A DNA stretch of 42,555 nt from Parahoeflea olei (GTDB taxonomy: Bacteria > Pseudomonadota > Alphaproteobacteria > Rhizobiales > Rhizobiaceae): the NCBI RefSeq assembly GCF_001703635.1, contig NZ_LQZT01000017.1, positions 1-42,555 of the forward strand. Reading direction: 5' to 3'. Below are positions 9,476 to 17,537 of the stretch, in pieces (position 1 is the first letter of the stretch; each line of letters starts with the position of its first letter). The position numbers were made by a program, and so were the translations under genes. Under the pieces are notes generated by a model. That model ran no database searches. It was given only the letters and a program-made list of their open reading frames with translations, and was not told where the DNA came from.

Positions 9476-9543
9476 GGCCTCGGACTACTCCGAGGCCAGA
9501 CGCCGACCGGGAACCCCCAATCCATTTGGGTGGAATATAGTCG
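9476..9543 (+). ncRNA. candidate structured RNA downstream of DUF3800 gene
   Basis: Immediately after the DUF3800 stop there is a perfect 8-bp hairpin, GGCCTCGG (9476-9483) / CCGAGGCC (9490-9497) with loop ACTACT. A second hairpin follows, CCCAA (9516-9520) / TTGGG (9526-9530), which could be enclosed by CGAC (9504-9507) / GTCG (9540-9543). There is no U-run on the plus strand after the first hairpin, so a simple terminator does not explain the region. Several computationally found RNA classes (DUF3800 motifs) are named for association with this gene family; membership here is inferred from context and not tested. On the minus strand the first hairpin is followed by TTTCGCTT and could attenuate his transcription. 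Confidence 0.5.
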
Positions 9544-9578
9544 ATGACTGCGGAAATGTCAATATAAGTCAATTGTTT

Positions 9579-9590
9579 AGCCACGTGGCT
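9579..9590. repeat. 12-bp perfect palindrome near hisA 3' end
   Basis: AGCCACGTGGCT is perfectly self-complementary and sits in an AT-rich stretch between the DUF3800 RNA-like region and the hisA stop. It could be a stem, a protein site, or the trace of an insertion junction. It contains CACGTG but does not match parS outside that core. Confidence 0.45.
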
Positions 9591-9639
9591 CTAACTGACT
9601 CATTTGATTCGGCAATTCAGGCCCAATTGATCCAGCCAC

Positions 9640-10362
9640 CTATTTCAGAATTGCCAGCGCCTCGGCGGGGTCGATGCGGCCGTCATAGAGGGCGCGGCCG
9701 GAGATCGCGCCTTCGAGGCGGGCGGCGTCGGGCATCTTCAGGCGCACGATATCGGCGATCGAGGCGAGGCCACCCGAGGCGATCACCGGAATCGACACCG
9801 CATCGGCGAGTTCGATGGTCGATTCCCAGTTGATGCCGGTCAGCACGCCGTCGCGGTCGATATCGGTATAGACGATCGCGGCCACGCCAGCGCCCTCGAA
9901 ACGGCGGGCGAGCTCGATGACGCCGAGTTCGGAGGCCTCGGCCCAGCCCTCGACGGCAACCTTGCCGCCCTTGGCGTCGATGCCGACGGCGACGCGGCCC
10001 GGGAACAACCGGCAGGCCTCGCGCACCAAATCGGGATCGCGCACCGCAACCGTGCCGAGGATCACGCGGGCGAGCCCCTTGTCGAGCCAGTTTTCGATAT
10101 GGGCGAGCGATCGGATGCCGCCGCCGAGCTGCACCGGGTTGGTCGTGGCCTTGAGAATGGCCTCGACCGCGGCGCCGTTGACCGACTGGCCTTCGAAGGC
10201 GCCGTTCAGATCCACCACATGCAGCCATTCGAAGCCTTGCGCCTCGAAGGCGCGGGCCTGGGCCGCCGGGTCCTCGTTGTAGACGGTGGCCGTGTCCATC
10301 TCGCCGAGCTTGAGCCGGACGCACTGGCCGTCCTTGAGGTCGATTGCGGGAAACAGGATCAT
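9640..10362 (-). CDS. hisA: ProFAR isomerase
   Basis: 1-(5-phosphoribosyl)-5-[(5-phosphoribosylamino)methylideneamino]imidazole-4-carboxamide isomerase, a histidine-pathway TIM barrel. 240 aa. Catalytic Asp8 (PAIDLKDG) and Asp129 (VGIDAKGGK) are visible, with phosphate loops LGGGIRS and ASGGLAS. The start at 10362 lies 1 bp from the hisH stop, so the two are tightly coupled. Downstream, the expected hisF is displaced by about 950 bp containing the DUF3800 cassette. Confidence 0.95.
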   Translation of the reverse strand: MILFPAIDLKDGQCVRLKLGEMDTATVYNEDPAAQARAFEAQGFEWLHVVDLNGAFEGQSVNGAAVEAILKATTNPVQLGGGIRSLAHIENWLDKGLARVILGTVAVRDPDLVREACRLFPGRVAVGIDAKGGKVAVEGWAEASELGVIELARRFEGAGVAAIVYTDIDRDGVLTGINWESTIELADAVSIPVIASGGLASIADIVRLKMPDAARLEGAISGRALYDGRIDPAEALAILK

Positions 10363-10363
10363 G

Positions 10364-11014
10364 TTACGGCTTCCATCCGAGGAAATTGGCGATCAGGGCC
10401 AGACCCAACGTCTGGCTCTTTTCCGGGTGGAACTGGGTGCCGGCCCGGTTTTCATGGACAACGGCGGCCGTCACGGTCCCGCCGTAATCGGTGGTCGCGA
10501 GCACGTCGCCAGGATTGTTAGCCGCCAAATGATAGGAATGGACAAAATAGGCATGCAGACCATCGGGGCCCGTCGGAATGCCCTCGAACAGCGGATGTGG
10601 TCGCTTGAGATCGAGCGTGTTCCAGGCGATCTGGGGGATTTTCAAAGCCGGATTCGAGGGCTGGATTTCGGCGACATCGCCGGAGATCCAGTCAAAGCCC
10701 CGGCTCACGGTCTTCTCGAGCCCGCGGCTCGACATCAGCTGCATGCCGACGCAGATGCCGAGAAAGGGTCGCGCCTTGTCCTCGACCGCGTGGCGCAGCG
10801 CCTGGTGCATGCCGTCGATGGCATCGAGGCCCGCGCGGCAATCGGCATAGGCGCCCACGCCCGGCAGCACGATCCGGTCGGCCGCCGCCACCCGGTCGGC
10901 ATCGGCGCTGAGCGCAATGTCGGCGGCCACGCCCGATTCGCGCGCCGCGCGCTCGAAGGCCTTGAGCGCGGAGCGAAGATTGCCCGATCCGTAATCGACA
11001 ATGACGACCTGCAT
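10364..11014 (-). CDS. hisH: imidazole glycerol phosphate synthase, glutaminase subunit
   Basis: Class I glutamine amidotransferase that supplies ammonia to HisF. 216 aa. The catalytic triad is Cys88 ([10 protein letters not shown]), His196 and Glu198 (FHPEKSQ); the N-terminal [12 protein letters not shown] and PGVGAY loop are typical. The ATG is at 11014, 6 bp after the DUF2628 gene. Its partner hisF is now separated by hisA and the DUF3800 insertion. Confidence 0.95.
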   Translation of the reverse strand: MQVVIVDYGSGNLRSALKAFERAARESGVAADIALSADADRVAAADRIVLPGVGAYADCRAGLDAIDGMHQALRHAVEDKARPFLGICVGMQLMSSRGLEKTVSRGFDWISGDVAEIQPSNPALKIPQIAWNTLDLKRPHPLFEGIPTGPDGLHAYFVHSYHLAANNPGDVLATTDYGGTVTAAVVHENRAGTQFHPEKSQTLGLALIANFLGWKP

Positions 11015-11020
11015 GGTGTT

Positions 11021-11500
11021 TTACGTCCTTTCGACCGGCACGAGCCCGATGGAGCCGGAATGCGCATCCGCCATGCGATCCGTCGCCTGCGGGAATTTCG
11101 GGGCGCGGCCGAGGGAAGGGGCCGGCGATGCGGCGGCGGCGACCCGTGCGGCGTGGATCTCGAATGCGGTCATCGGATCCTCGGCTTCCGCCAGATCCAC
11201 CAGCCGCCATCCGCGACATTCGAGTGCGGCCGCGCGCCAGTTCCGGCCTTCAAGCCCCGCAAGCACCCTGATCGCCAGAAGGACGGCGAGCGCCAGGGCG
11301 GGTTGGGCATAGCTGCCGGCCAGCGCAAACGCACTGAGCGTCAGCAGTGCGGCGACCAGCGCCGCGAGCCAGAGCCGGTTGACGGCGAGCCAGATCACCG
11401 GCGCGACGAAGGCCAACCACGCAAACCCGTCCTCCAGCACCACCGCGCGATCGTCAGGGATTTGCGACCCGGGGCTGGCCAGTACCAGATATGCGCTCAT
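11021..11500 (-). CDS. DUF2628 membrane protein of the his operon
   Basis: 159-aa protein of unknown function. The N-terminus MSAYLVLASPG is followed by several hydrophobic segments (about 26-46, 47-65, 66-84) and then a soluble, Ala-rich C-terminal part from about residue 90, predicted to lie at the inner membrane. DUF2628 proteins are usually found between hisB and hisH in rhizobia, exactly as here (36 bp after hisB, 6 bp before hisH). The conserved linkage implies co-expression with histidine synthesis, but there is no evidence that it takes part in the pathway. Confidence 0.85.
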   Translation of the reverse strand: MSAYLVLASPGSQIPDDRAVVLEDGFAWLAFVAPVIWLAVNRLWLAALVAALLTLSAFALAGSYAQPALALAVLLAIRVLAGLEGRNWRAAALECRGWRLVDLAEAEDPMTAFEIHAARVAAAASPAPSLGRAPKFPQATDRMADAHSGSIGLVPVERT

Positions 11501-11536
11501 CAGCTTTCTCCGTTCGGTCAGAACCCGCGTGGCAGG

Positions 11537-12145
11537 TCAGGCGAGCGATCCCTTGGTCGAGGGAATCCGGTCCTTCTGGCGCGGATCGACCTCGCAGGCG
11601 GTGCGCAGCACCCGCGCCACGGCCTTGAAACAGGTCTCGGCAATGTGGTGGCTGTTGGCGCCGTAGAGATTGGCGACATGCAGCGTGATGCCGCCATGCT
11701 GGGACAGCGCCTGGAAGAATTCGCGCACCAGCTCGGTGTCGAAGGAGCCGATCTTCGGCGCGGTAAAGGTGACGTCCCAGACCAGGAACGGCCGGCCGGA
11801 GATGTCGATCGCCGCGCGCGTCAGCGTCTCGTCCATGGCGAGATCGAGTGAGGCATATCTGTTTATGCCTTTGCGGTCGCCAAGCGCCTTGGCAAGCGCC
11901 TGGCCGATGGCAATGCCCGTGTCCTCGACGGTGTGGTGGTCGTCGATATGCAGATCGCCCTTGGCCTTGATGTCCATGTCGATCAGCGAATGCCGGCTAA
12001 GCTGCTCGAGCATGTGATCGAAAAAGCCGATGCCGGTGGAAATCGAGCCCGTGCCGGTGCCATCGACCGACAGCGACACGGAAATATCGGTTTCGTTGGT
12101 CTTGCGGGCGACCGAAGCGGCGCGCGAGGATTGGGTCTGTGGCAT
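11537..12145 (-). CDS. hisB: imidazoleglycerol-phosphate dehydratase
   Basis: Dehydrates IGP to imidazole-acetol phosphate in histidine synthesis; a Mn-dependent 24-mer. 202 aa, so the monofunctional form without the histidinol-phosphatase domain of enterobacteria. Metal-binding motifs are [26 protein letters not shown] and [13 protein letters not shown]. It is the first gene of the minus-strand his cluster, divergent from hslV; the shared 190-bp gap should hold the his promoter, though I see no certain motif for it. Confidence 0.95.
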   Translation of the reverse strand: MPQTQSSRAASVARKTNETDISVSLSVDGTGTGSISTGIGFFDHMLEQLSRHSLIDMDIKAKGDLHIDDHHTVEDTGIAIGQALAKALGDRKGINRYASLDLAMDETLTRAAIDISGRPFLVWDVTFTAPKIGSFDTELVREFFQALSQHGGITLHVANLYGANSHHIAETCFKAVARVLRTACEVDPRQKDRIPSTKGSLA

Positions 12146-12246
12146 CCGGGCTCTCCAGGCAAGGCTCTGGCGGGCTCATTACCAGTCCGCTGGGCAAATA
12201 TCCAGACGGCTGTGCTGCATTGCGGCGATGGGTCCGGCGGCCCGGT

Positions 12247-12274
12247 TTGCAATCGCGCCGGGGGCGCTTACATA
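12247..12274 (+). promoter_or_regulatory. putative promoter of hslV
   Basis: TTGCAA (12247-12252), 16-bp spacer, then TACATA (12269-12274), 61 bp upstream of the hslV start. The match is plausible for a housekeeping-type promoter; heat-shock sigma-factor control would be expected for hslVU but cannot be distinguished by eye. Confidence 0.35.
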
Positions 12275-12335
12275 TGGCCAGACGCGAACAGACATGCGGT
12301 GCCGGCCTCGGCCCGCTGGAAGGAAAGGAAGCCCG

Positions 12336-12896
12336 ATGGGCGAGCACAATCCCTTTGGACCCATGCATGCGACCACGATCATCACCGTGCGCAAGGGCAA
12401 TCAGGTGGTCATGGCCGGCGACGGCCAGGTCAGCCTCGGCCAGACGGTGATGAAGGGCAATGCGCGCAAGGTCCGCCGCATCGGCAAGGACAACCGCGTG
12501 ATCGCGGGCTTTGCCGGCGCCACCGCCGACGCCTTCACCCTGCTCGAGCGGCTCGAAGCCAAGCTCGAGCAATATCCCGACCAGCTCACGCGCGCCGCCG
12601 TGGAGCTTGCCAAGGACTGGCGCACCGACCGGTATCTGCGACGGCTCGAGGCGATGATGCTGGTGGCCGACAAGACCGTGACGCTGGCCGTGACCGGGAC
12701 CGGCGACGTGCTCGAACCCGAGCACGGCACCATGGCGATCGGCTCGGGCGGCAATTACGCCTATGCCGCCGCGCGGGCGTTGATGGACTCGGACAAGACG
12801 GCCGAGGAGATCGCGCGCCGGGCGATGGAGATCGCCGGCGACATCTGCGTCTACACCAACACCAATATCGTCATCGAAACCCTTGATCTCGGCTGA
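12336..12896 (+). CDS. hslV: ATP-dependent protease peptidase subunit HslV
   Basis: Proteasome-beta-like N-terminal-threonine peptidase of the HslUV heat-shock protease, a cytosolic dodecamer. 186 aa. The catalytic Thr is the first of TTIITVRKG, residue 13 here, so about 12 residues ([12 protein letters not shown]) would have to be removed or the true start is the internal ATG at 12363 (M10). The ATG at 12336 has AAGGA 6 nt upstream, and such extensions are common in rhizobial Hsl[11 protein letters not shown] and [14 protein letters not shown] are conserved. Unlike most genomes, it is separated from hslU by a membrane-protein gene. Confidence 0.95.
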   Translation: MGEHNPFGPMHATTIITVRKGNQVVMAGDGQVSLGQTVMKGNARKVRRIGKDNRVIAGFAGATADAFTLLERLEAKLEQYPDQLTRAAVELAKDWRTDRYLRRLEAMMLVADKTVTLAVTGTGDVLEPEHGTMAIGSGGNYAYAAARALMDSDKTAEEIARRAMEIAGDICVYTNTNIVIETLDLG

Positions 12897-12968
12897 CGCG
12901 GTCACCGGACCCGCAGTCCGGCAGATTTCGCGCCGCGCAGAGCGACCCGTCCAGAGCAGGATGCCCAT

Positions 12969-14135
12969 ATGATCGATGACGAGACGCTCGCCCGCGCGGT
13001 GCGCCAGGGGATCCTCGAACCGGGACAGCGCGATGCGCTGATCGCGCTTGCCCGCGGCGGGGCGGGGTCCGGTCCGTTGCCTGAGGACGAGTCCCCGTCG
13101 CTGTCGGTCGACGACCAGATGCGGCTGGTGGGCGGAGGCAACGACATTTTCGTCACCGTCGGCATCGTGCTTCTGTTTTCCGGTGCCCTGTTCGCGCTGC
13201 GCGCGGTGTTTCCGCCCGACAGCCTGGCGATCGCACCGGTGCTGGCGCTCGCAAGCTGGATCGTCGCCGAAATCGTCACCCGGCAGAAGCGCATGCGGCT
13301 GTCGAGCACGCTGCTGGCGCTGGCCTTCAGCGGCGCGGTTCTGTCGATGCTGGTCACGTTCATCGCCCGGTCATTCGAGCTGCCGCAAACGCTCAATGCG
13401 TTTTCGCTGCTGGCGCTCAGGGCGCAGGCCTGGCCGATCGGGCTCACGCTCGGCGGCGGCATGATCGCGGCCGCGGCGCTCTATTTCCTGCGTTTCAAGG
13501 TTCCGGTGCTCGCGGCGGTGGCGGCGATCGCGGCCACCGGTCTGGCATTTCTGGGCGCGGTGGTGCTCTATCACGACCGGCTGGTCAGCGGGGCGACCGC
13601 AGCGCCGGCGCCGGAGCAGCTCGCCGAGGTGCTGTCGAACGCGCTGGCGGTCCCGCTCGTCTGCGGGCTCGCCATCTTCGCCGTGGCGGTGATGCTCGAC
13701 CTGCGCGACCGCGAACGCCAGACGGTGTGGTCGGACTGCGCCTTCTGGCTGCACGTGGTCTCGGCGCCGTTGCTGGTGCATCCGCTGTTCATCCTCGCGA
13801 CCGGCCAGGAGGTGCTCTCGGGCCGGATCGAGCCGGGCGTGACCGCGGGCGTGCTGCTTGCCCTGATGATGGTGATGTTCGTGCTGGTGGCGCTGGCGAT
13901 CGACCGGCGCTCGCTGCTGGCGCCGACGCTCGCCTATTTCGGATCGGTGGGCATCTATTACCTCGTCAACGGGGCCGCCAACTCCACCGGAATCCCGCCT
14001 TTCGCCCTGATCCTGATCGTGGTCGGCGCCGTGGTGATCCTGTTCGGCGCGGGCTGGCAACGCATCCGGCGCTTGATTATACGGCCGATTCTCCCCACAT
14101 CGGTGCTGAACCGGCTTCCCCCGATAAAGGCATGA
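12969..14135 (+). CDS. multipass inner-membrane protein, DUF2157-like
   Basis: 388 aa with a soluble N-terminus (about 1-58; the pattern [21 protein letters not shown] resembles DUF2157-type headers) followed by about nine or ten hydrophobic helices and a basic C-terminus with [15 protein letters not shown]. No enzymatic motif is recognised. The ATG at 12969 has AGGA 7 nt upstream. It starts 72 bp after hslV and ends 7 bp before hslU, so all three are probably one transcript. Function unknown; co-expression with a heat-shock protease might suggest envelope stress, but this is only contextual. Confidence 0.8.
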   Translation: MIDDETLARAVRQGILEPGQRDALIALARGGAGSGPLPEDESPSLSVDDQMRLVGGGNDIFVTVGIVLLFSGALFALRAVFPPDSLAIAPVLALASWIVAEIVTRQKRMRLSSTLLALAFSGAVLSMLVTFIARSFELPQTLNAFSLLALRAQAWPIGLTLGGGMIAAAALYFLRFKVPVLAAVAAIAATGLAFLGAVVLYHDRLVSGATAAPAPEQLAEVLSNALAVPLVCGLAIFAVAVMLDLRDRERQTVWSDCAFWLHVVSAPLLVHPLFILATGQEVLSGRIEPGVTAGVLLALMMVMFVLVALAIDRRSLLAPTLAYFGSVGIYYLVNGAANSTGIPPFALILIVVGAVVILFGAGWQRIRRLIIRPILPTSVLNRLPPIKA

Positions 14136-14142
14136 TCCCCCT

Positions 14143-15450
14143 ATGAGCACTTTCTCTCCCCGCGAAACCGTCACCGAGCTCGACCGCTTCATCATCGGCC
14201 AGAAGGACGCCAAGCGCGCGGTCGCGATCGCGCTTCGCAATCGCTGGCGGCGCCAGCAGCTCGAAGGCCTGCTGCGCGAAGAAGTGATGCCCAAGAACAT
14301 CCTGATGATCGGCCCGACCGGCGTGGGCAAGACCGAAATCTCGCGCAGGCTCGCGCGGCTGGCGGGCGCGCCTTTCGTCAAGGTCGAGGCGACCAAGTTC
14401 ACCGAGGTCGGCTATGTCGGCCGGGACGTCGAGCAGATCATCCGCGACCTCGTCGAAGTGGGCATCGGGCTGGTGCGCGAGCGCAAGCGCGCCGAAGTCG
14501 AGGCCAAGGCACGGCTCAATGCCGAGGAACGCGTGCTCGACGCGCTGGTGGGCCATACCGCTTCGCCGGGCACCCGTGATTCCTTCCGCAAGAAGCTGCG
14601 CGACGGCCAGCTCGACGACAAGGAGATCGAAATCGAGGTGGCCGACACCGCCTCCGGCATGCCGCAGTTCGAGCTGCCGGGCATGGCCGGCGCCAATGTC
14701 GGCGTGCTTAATCTCGGCGACCTGTTCGGCAAGGCGATGGGCGGGCGCACGCGCAAGATCAAAACGACGGTGCGCGACTCCTACGGATCGCTGCTCAACG
14801 ACGAGTCCGACAAGCTGCTCGACATGGAGCAGATCCAACAGGAAGCGCTCAAATCGGCGCAGGACGACGGCATCGTCTTCATCGACGAGATCGACAAGAT
14901 CGCCTCCCGCGAAGGCGGCATGGGCGCCGGCGTCTCGCGCGAGGGCGTGCAGCGCGATTTGCTGCCGCTGGTCGAGGGCACCACGGTGGCGACCAAATAC
15001 GGCCCGGTGAAAACCGATCACATCTTGTTTATCGCCTCCGGCGCCTTCCATGTCTCCAAACCGTCGGACCTGTTGCCGGAACTTCAGGGCCGCCTGCCGA
15101 TCCGGGTGGAGTTGCGCGCGCTCGACAAGGACGATTTCCGCCGGATCCTGACGGAAACGGAAGCCAGCCTGATCAAGCAATACGTGGCCTTGATGGCGAC
15201 CGAGAACATCACGCTCGAATTCACCGAGGATGCCATCGACGCGCTGGCGGAGGTGGCGGTGCATCTCAATTCGTCGATCGAAAACATCGGCGCGCGGCGG
15301 CTGCAGACCGTGATGGAGCGGGTTCTCGACGAGATTTCTTTCACCGCGCCGGACCGGCCGGGCTCGACAATCACGATCGATTCGGACTATGTCCGGGAGC
15401 ACGTTGGTGACCTTGCGCAGAATACCGATCTCTCGCGATTCATCCTGTAA
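14143..15450 (+). CDS. hslU: ATP-dependent protease ATPase subunit HslU
   Basis: AAA+ unfoldase of HslUV. 435 aa. Visible: Walker A GPTGVGKT (57-64), the pore-loop segment [10 protein letters not shown], an intermediate domain about 110-230, Walker [12 protein letters not shown], sensor region [12 protein letters not shown] and the C-terminal SRFIL that docks into HslV. The ATG at 14143 follows the membrane-protein stop by 7 bp and has a weak Shine-Dalgarno, so translational coupling is likely. Confidence 0.97.
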   Translation: MSTFSPRETVTELDRFIIGQKDAKRAVAIALRNRWRRQQLEGLLREEVMPKNILMIGPTGVGKTEISRRLARLAGAPFVKVEATKFTEVGYVGRDVEQIIRDLVEVGIGLVRERKRAEVEAKARLNAEERVLDALVGHTASPGTRDSFRKKLRDGQLDDKEIEIEVADTASGMPQFELPGMAGANVGVLNLGDLFGKAMGGRTRKIKTTVRDSYGSLLNDESDKLLDMEQIQQEALKSAQDDGIVFIDEIDKIASREGGMGAGVSREGVQRDLLPLVEGTTVATKYGPVKTDHILFIASGAFHVSKPSDLLPELQGRLPIRVELRALDKDDFRRILTETEASLIKQYVALMATENITLEFTEDAIDALAEVAVHLNSSIENIGARRLQTVMERVLDEISFTAPDRPGSTITIDSDYVREHVGDLAQNTDLSRFIL

Positions 15451-15538
15451 TCCGCGATGATCCCGGGCGCGAGGCAGGAAATCCCCGCGGCCTGATCGGC
15501 AACGAGATCCGGTCATCCGCCGCCCGTTGGAGAACATC

Positions 15539-16528
15539 ATGATCGTTTCCGGCCGCAAGCTCTATGGCGTGATCGCGATCCTTGTCGCGCTGACCATGGG
15601 CCTTGCCGGGACGACGCAGGCTTTTTCAGCGGACCTGGTGCCGCCGGGCAACCGCAACGCCAAGCAGCCGGATATCCCCGGCGCGTCGAAACGGCGGACC
15701 GCGGCCACCAAATCCAGTTTCGACGCCAAATATGAGCGTATCCGCGACCTGATCGCGGACGATTCCCGGCTCCGGGGCAAGATCGTCAAGGTCTCGCAGC
15801 AATATGGCATCGACCCGATCCACATCGTCGGCGCGCTGGTGGGCGAGCACACCTACAATGTCGATGCCTATGACCGGCTGCAGACCTATTACATCAAGGC
15901 CGTCTCCTATGCCGGCGAGCGCTTCCGGTTCGATTACAACGGCGAATCGGTGGTGGATTTCGTCAAGCGGCCCGAGTTCTCCGGCTGCGACGAGGAGGCC
16001 GGCTCGGCCGCGGTCTGGACCTGCCGCGAGGAGGTCTGGGAGAAGAGCTTTCGCGGCAAGACGATTGCCGGCCATGGCTATCCGGACGACCGGTTCGGTG
16101 CGGTGTTCTTCCAGCCTTTCTTTGCCGGCCAGACGTTCGGACTGGGCCAGCTCAACCCGCTGACCGCACTCACCTATACCGACCGTGTCAACAAGGTCTC
16201 GCGGCTGAGGAAGCTCAGCGCCGGCAATGCGGCGGAAGTCTACAAGGCGATCATGGATCCCGATTCGACGCTGGCCTACATGGCGGCGGTGATCGTCGAA
16301 TCCATCGAGGCCTATCGCGACATCGCGGGCTTCGACATCTCGAAAAACCCCGGCCTGACATCGACGCTTTACAATATCGGCAATCCGGTTCGCCGTGCCG
16401 AGGCGCTGGCTGCGGAAAACCGCCGGCGCAAGGCCCAGGGCCAGAAGCCGAAACTGCCCTCCGAGAATTATTACGGCTGGCTGGTCAACAGCCACGAGGA
16501 CGAGCTGCGCGCCATCATCGAGCGCTGA
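15539..16528 (+). CDS. DUF1402 exported protein
   Basis: 329 aa with a signal peptide (MIVSGRKLYGVIAILVALTM... to about residue 30, cleavage near TQAFSA) and a predicted periplasmic body. The middle has DPIHIVGALVGEHTYNVDAYD and FGLGQLNPLTAL, patterns reminiscent of lysozyme/transglycosylase-like folds (a Glu in an EHTY context and a GQLNP turn), but catalytic activity is not shown. The ATG at 15539 is preferred over TTG 15527 because GGAG (15529-15532) then sits 6 nt upstream. It follows hslU by 88 bp, a common rhizobial neighbour order. Ends with no obvious terminator before the convergent xre gene. Confidence 0.85.
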   Translation: MIVSGRKLYGVIAILVALTMGLAGTTQAFSADLVPPGNRNAKQPDIPGASKRRTAATKSSFDAKYERIRDLIADDSRLRGKIVKVSQQYGIDPIHIVGALVGEHTYNVDAYDRLQTYYIKAVSYAGERFRFDYNGESVVDFVKRPEFSGCDEEAGSAAVWTCREEVWEKSFRGKTIAGHGYPDDRFGAVFFQPFFAGQTFGLGQLNPLTALTYTDRVNKVSRLRKLSAGNAAEVYKAIMDPDSTLAYMAAVIVESIEAYRDIAGFDISKNPGLTSTLYNIGNPVRRAEALAAENRRRKAQGQKPKLPSENYYGWLVNSHEDELRAIIER

Positions 16529-16608
16529 ACCCGTTTTCCCAAGTCCATCCGTGGCAGGGACGCGGATCCGTACGGCGGCGTGCGGCGCGGCCGGTGCCGG
16601 TGCGCGCC

Positions 16609-16989
16609 TTACAGGCTGCCGCCGGGTTCGCCGCCGCTTGCGCCATCGATCAGCCGGCCGATCTCCTCAAGCGCCGCCTCGTCGAGACGGCCGATCGAGC
16701 CCGCGAGCCGGTTGGCAATCTCGGTTGCCTTCGGGCTCAGGCCCGAGGTGTCGATCGTCACCCTCGGCCGCGACAGGCCGGCAAGTTTCTGCAATTCCTC
16801 GGCCTCGTCCCAGATGATGTTGAAATAGCCGATCACGCGCTGGATGAACTGCCAGCTCGGCTCCGACCGGTTGCCGTGTTCCAGCGCCGACAGGTAGGCG
16901 GGCGAAACGCCGAGCGCCTTGGCCATCTCGCGCTGGGTGACGCCGCGTTCGGCGCGCAGCCGGCGCACGGCCTCGCCGAAGGGGGTCAT
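16609..16989 (-). CDS. XRE-family helix-turn-helix regulator
   Basis: 126-aa predicted transcriptional regulator. An N-terminal Cro/C1-type HTH (about 6-62) with LRAERGVTQREMAKALGVS and SPAYLSALEHGNR, then a helical C-terminal extension including a stretch about one third from the end, DTSGLSPKATEIANRLA. The ATG at 16989 overlaps the smr stop by 4 bp (ATGA), so it is the last gene of a Tim44-like/mltA/smr/xre operon. Targets are unknown. Confidence 0.88.
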   Translation of the reverse strand: MTPFGEAVRRLRAERGVTQREMAKALGVSPAYLSALEHGNRSEPSWQFIQRVIGYFNIIWDEAEELQKLAGLSRPRVTIDTSGLSPKATEIANRLAGSIGRLDEAALEEIGRLIDGASGGEPGGSL

Positions 16990-17537
16990 TTCGGGTTCCC
17001 CTTCTCCCGTCGCAACCGGATATAGAGCGCGCCTTCGCCTCCATGGGCGCGCGCGGCATCCTCATAACCCGAAATCAGGAAGCGGAATTCGGGCTTGCCG
17101 AGCCAGTCGGGCACCAGCCGCTTGAGCACGCCCTGGCTTCCGCGCGAGGAGCCCTTGCCAGTGATGACGAGCACATGCCTGAGGCCGCGTTCGTGGGCAC
17201 GGGCGAGGAAGCCGAACAGCAGGTTGTGAGCCTCGCTCTGGGTCAGGCCGTGCAGGTCGATGCGGCCGTCGATCGGCAACCGGCCTCGGGCGAGCTTGCG
17301 GATCACCGGTTTCTCGATCGGATGCGGCCCGTGCCTGGTCGCGGGCTTCGCCCCCGGGCCTGCCGGATGCACCGGCCGCGGCGGCGGCTCGTGGGCGGGC
17401 TGCGACAAACCCGGCGTTTCGACCGCAAACCAGTCATCGGGCTCGACCTGTTTGCCCGGGAACGCCTCCACGGTGCGCGCCACGCGCGCCCAGATGATGC
17501 GGTCCTCGTGGCTCAGCCGGGACTTGTCAGCGCTCAT
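16986..17537 (-). CDS. Smr-domain protein (MutS2 C-terminal-like endonuclease domain)
   Basis: 183 aa. The C-terminal Smr domain (about 90-178) contains IDLHGLTQSEAH, the GKGSSRGS turn and HGGEGALYIRLRR, the signatures of the stand-alone Smr/YdaL/SmrA-type proteins that nick DNA or RNA. The N-terminal half is low-complexity, Pro-rich and disordered. ATG at 17537 is chosen as it gives MSADKSRLSHED; its start lies inside the end of mltA (11-bp overlap), and its stop overlaps the xre start. Substrate not predictable from sequence. Confidence 0.88.
   Translation of the reverse strand: MSADKSRLSHEDRIIWARVARTVEAFPGKQVEPDDWFAVETPGLSQPAHEPPPRPVHPAGPGAKPATRHGPHPIEKPVIRKLARGRLPIDGRIDLHGLTQSEAHNLLFGFLARAHERGLRHVLVITGKGSSRGSQGVLKRLVPDWLGKPEFRFLISGYEDAARAHGGEGALYIRLRREKGNPK

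Noticed and set aside
13727..14146. Plus-strand frame crossing the membrane-protein/hslU junction
   Set aside because: Out of frame with both neighbours and rich in Arg/Gly/Pro/Ala; a composition shadow.
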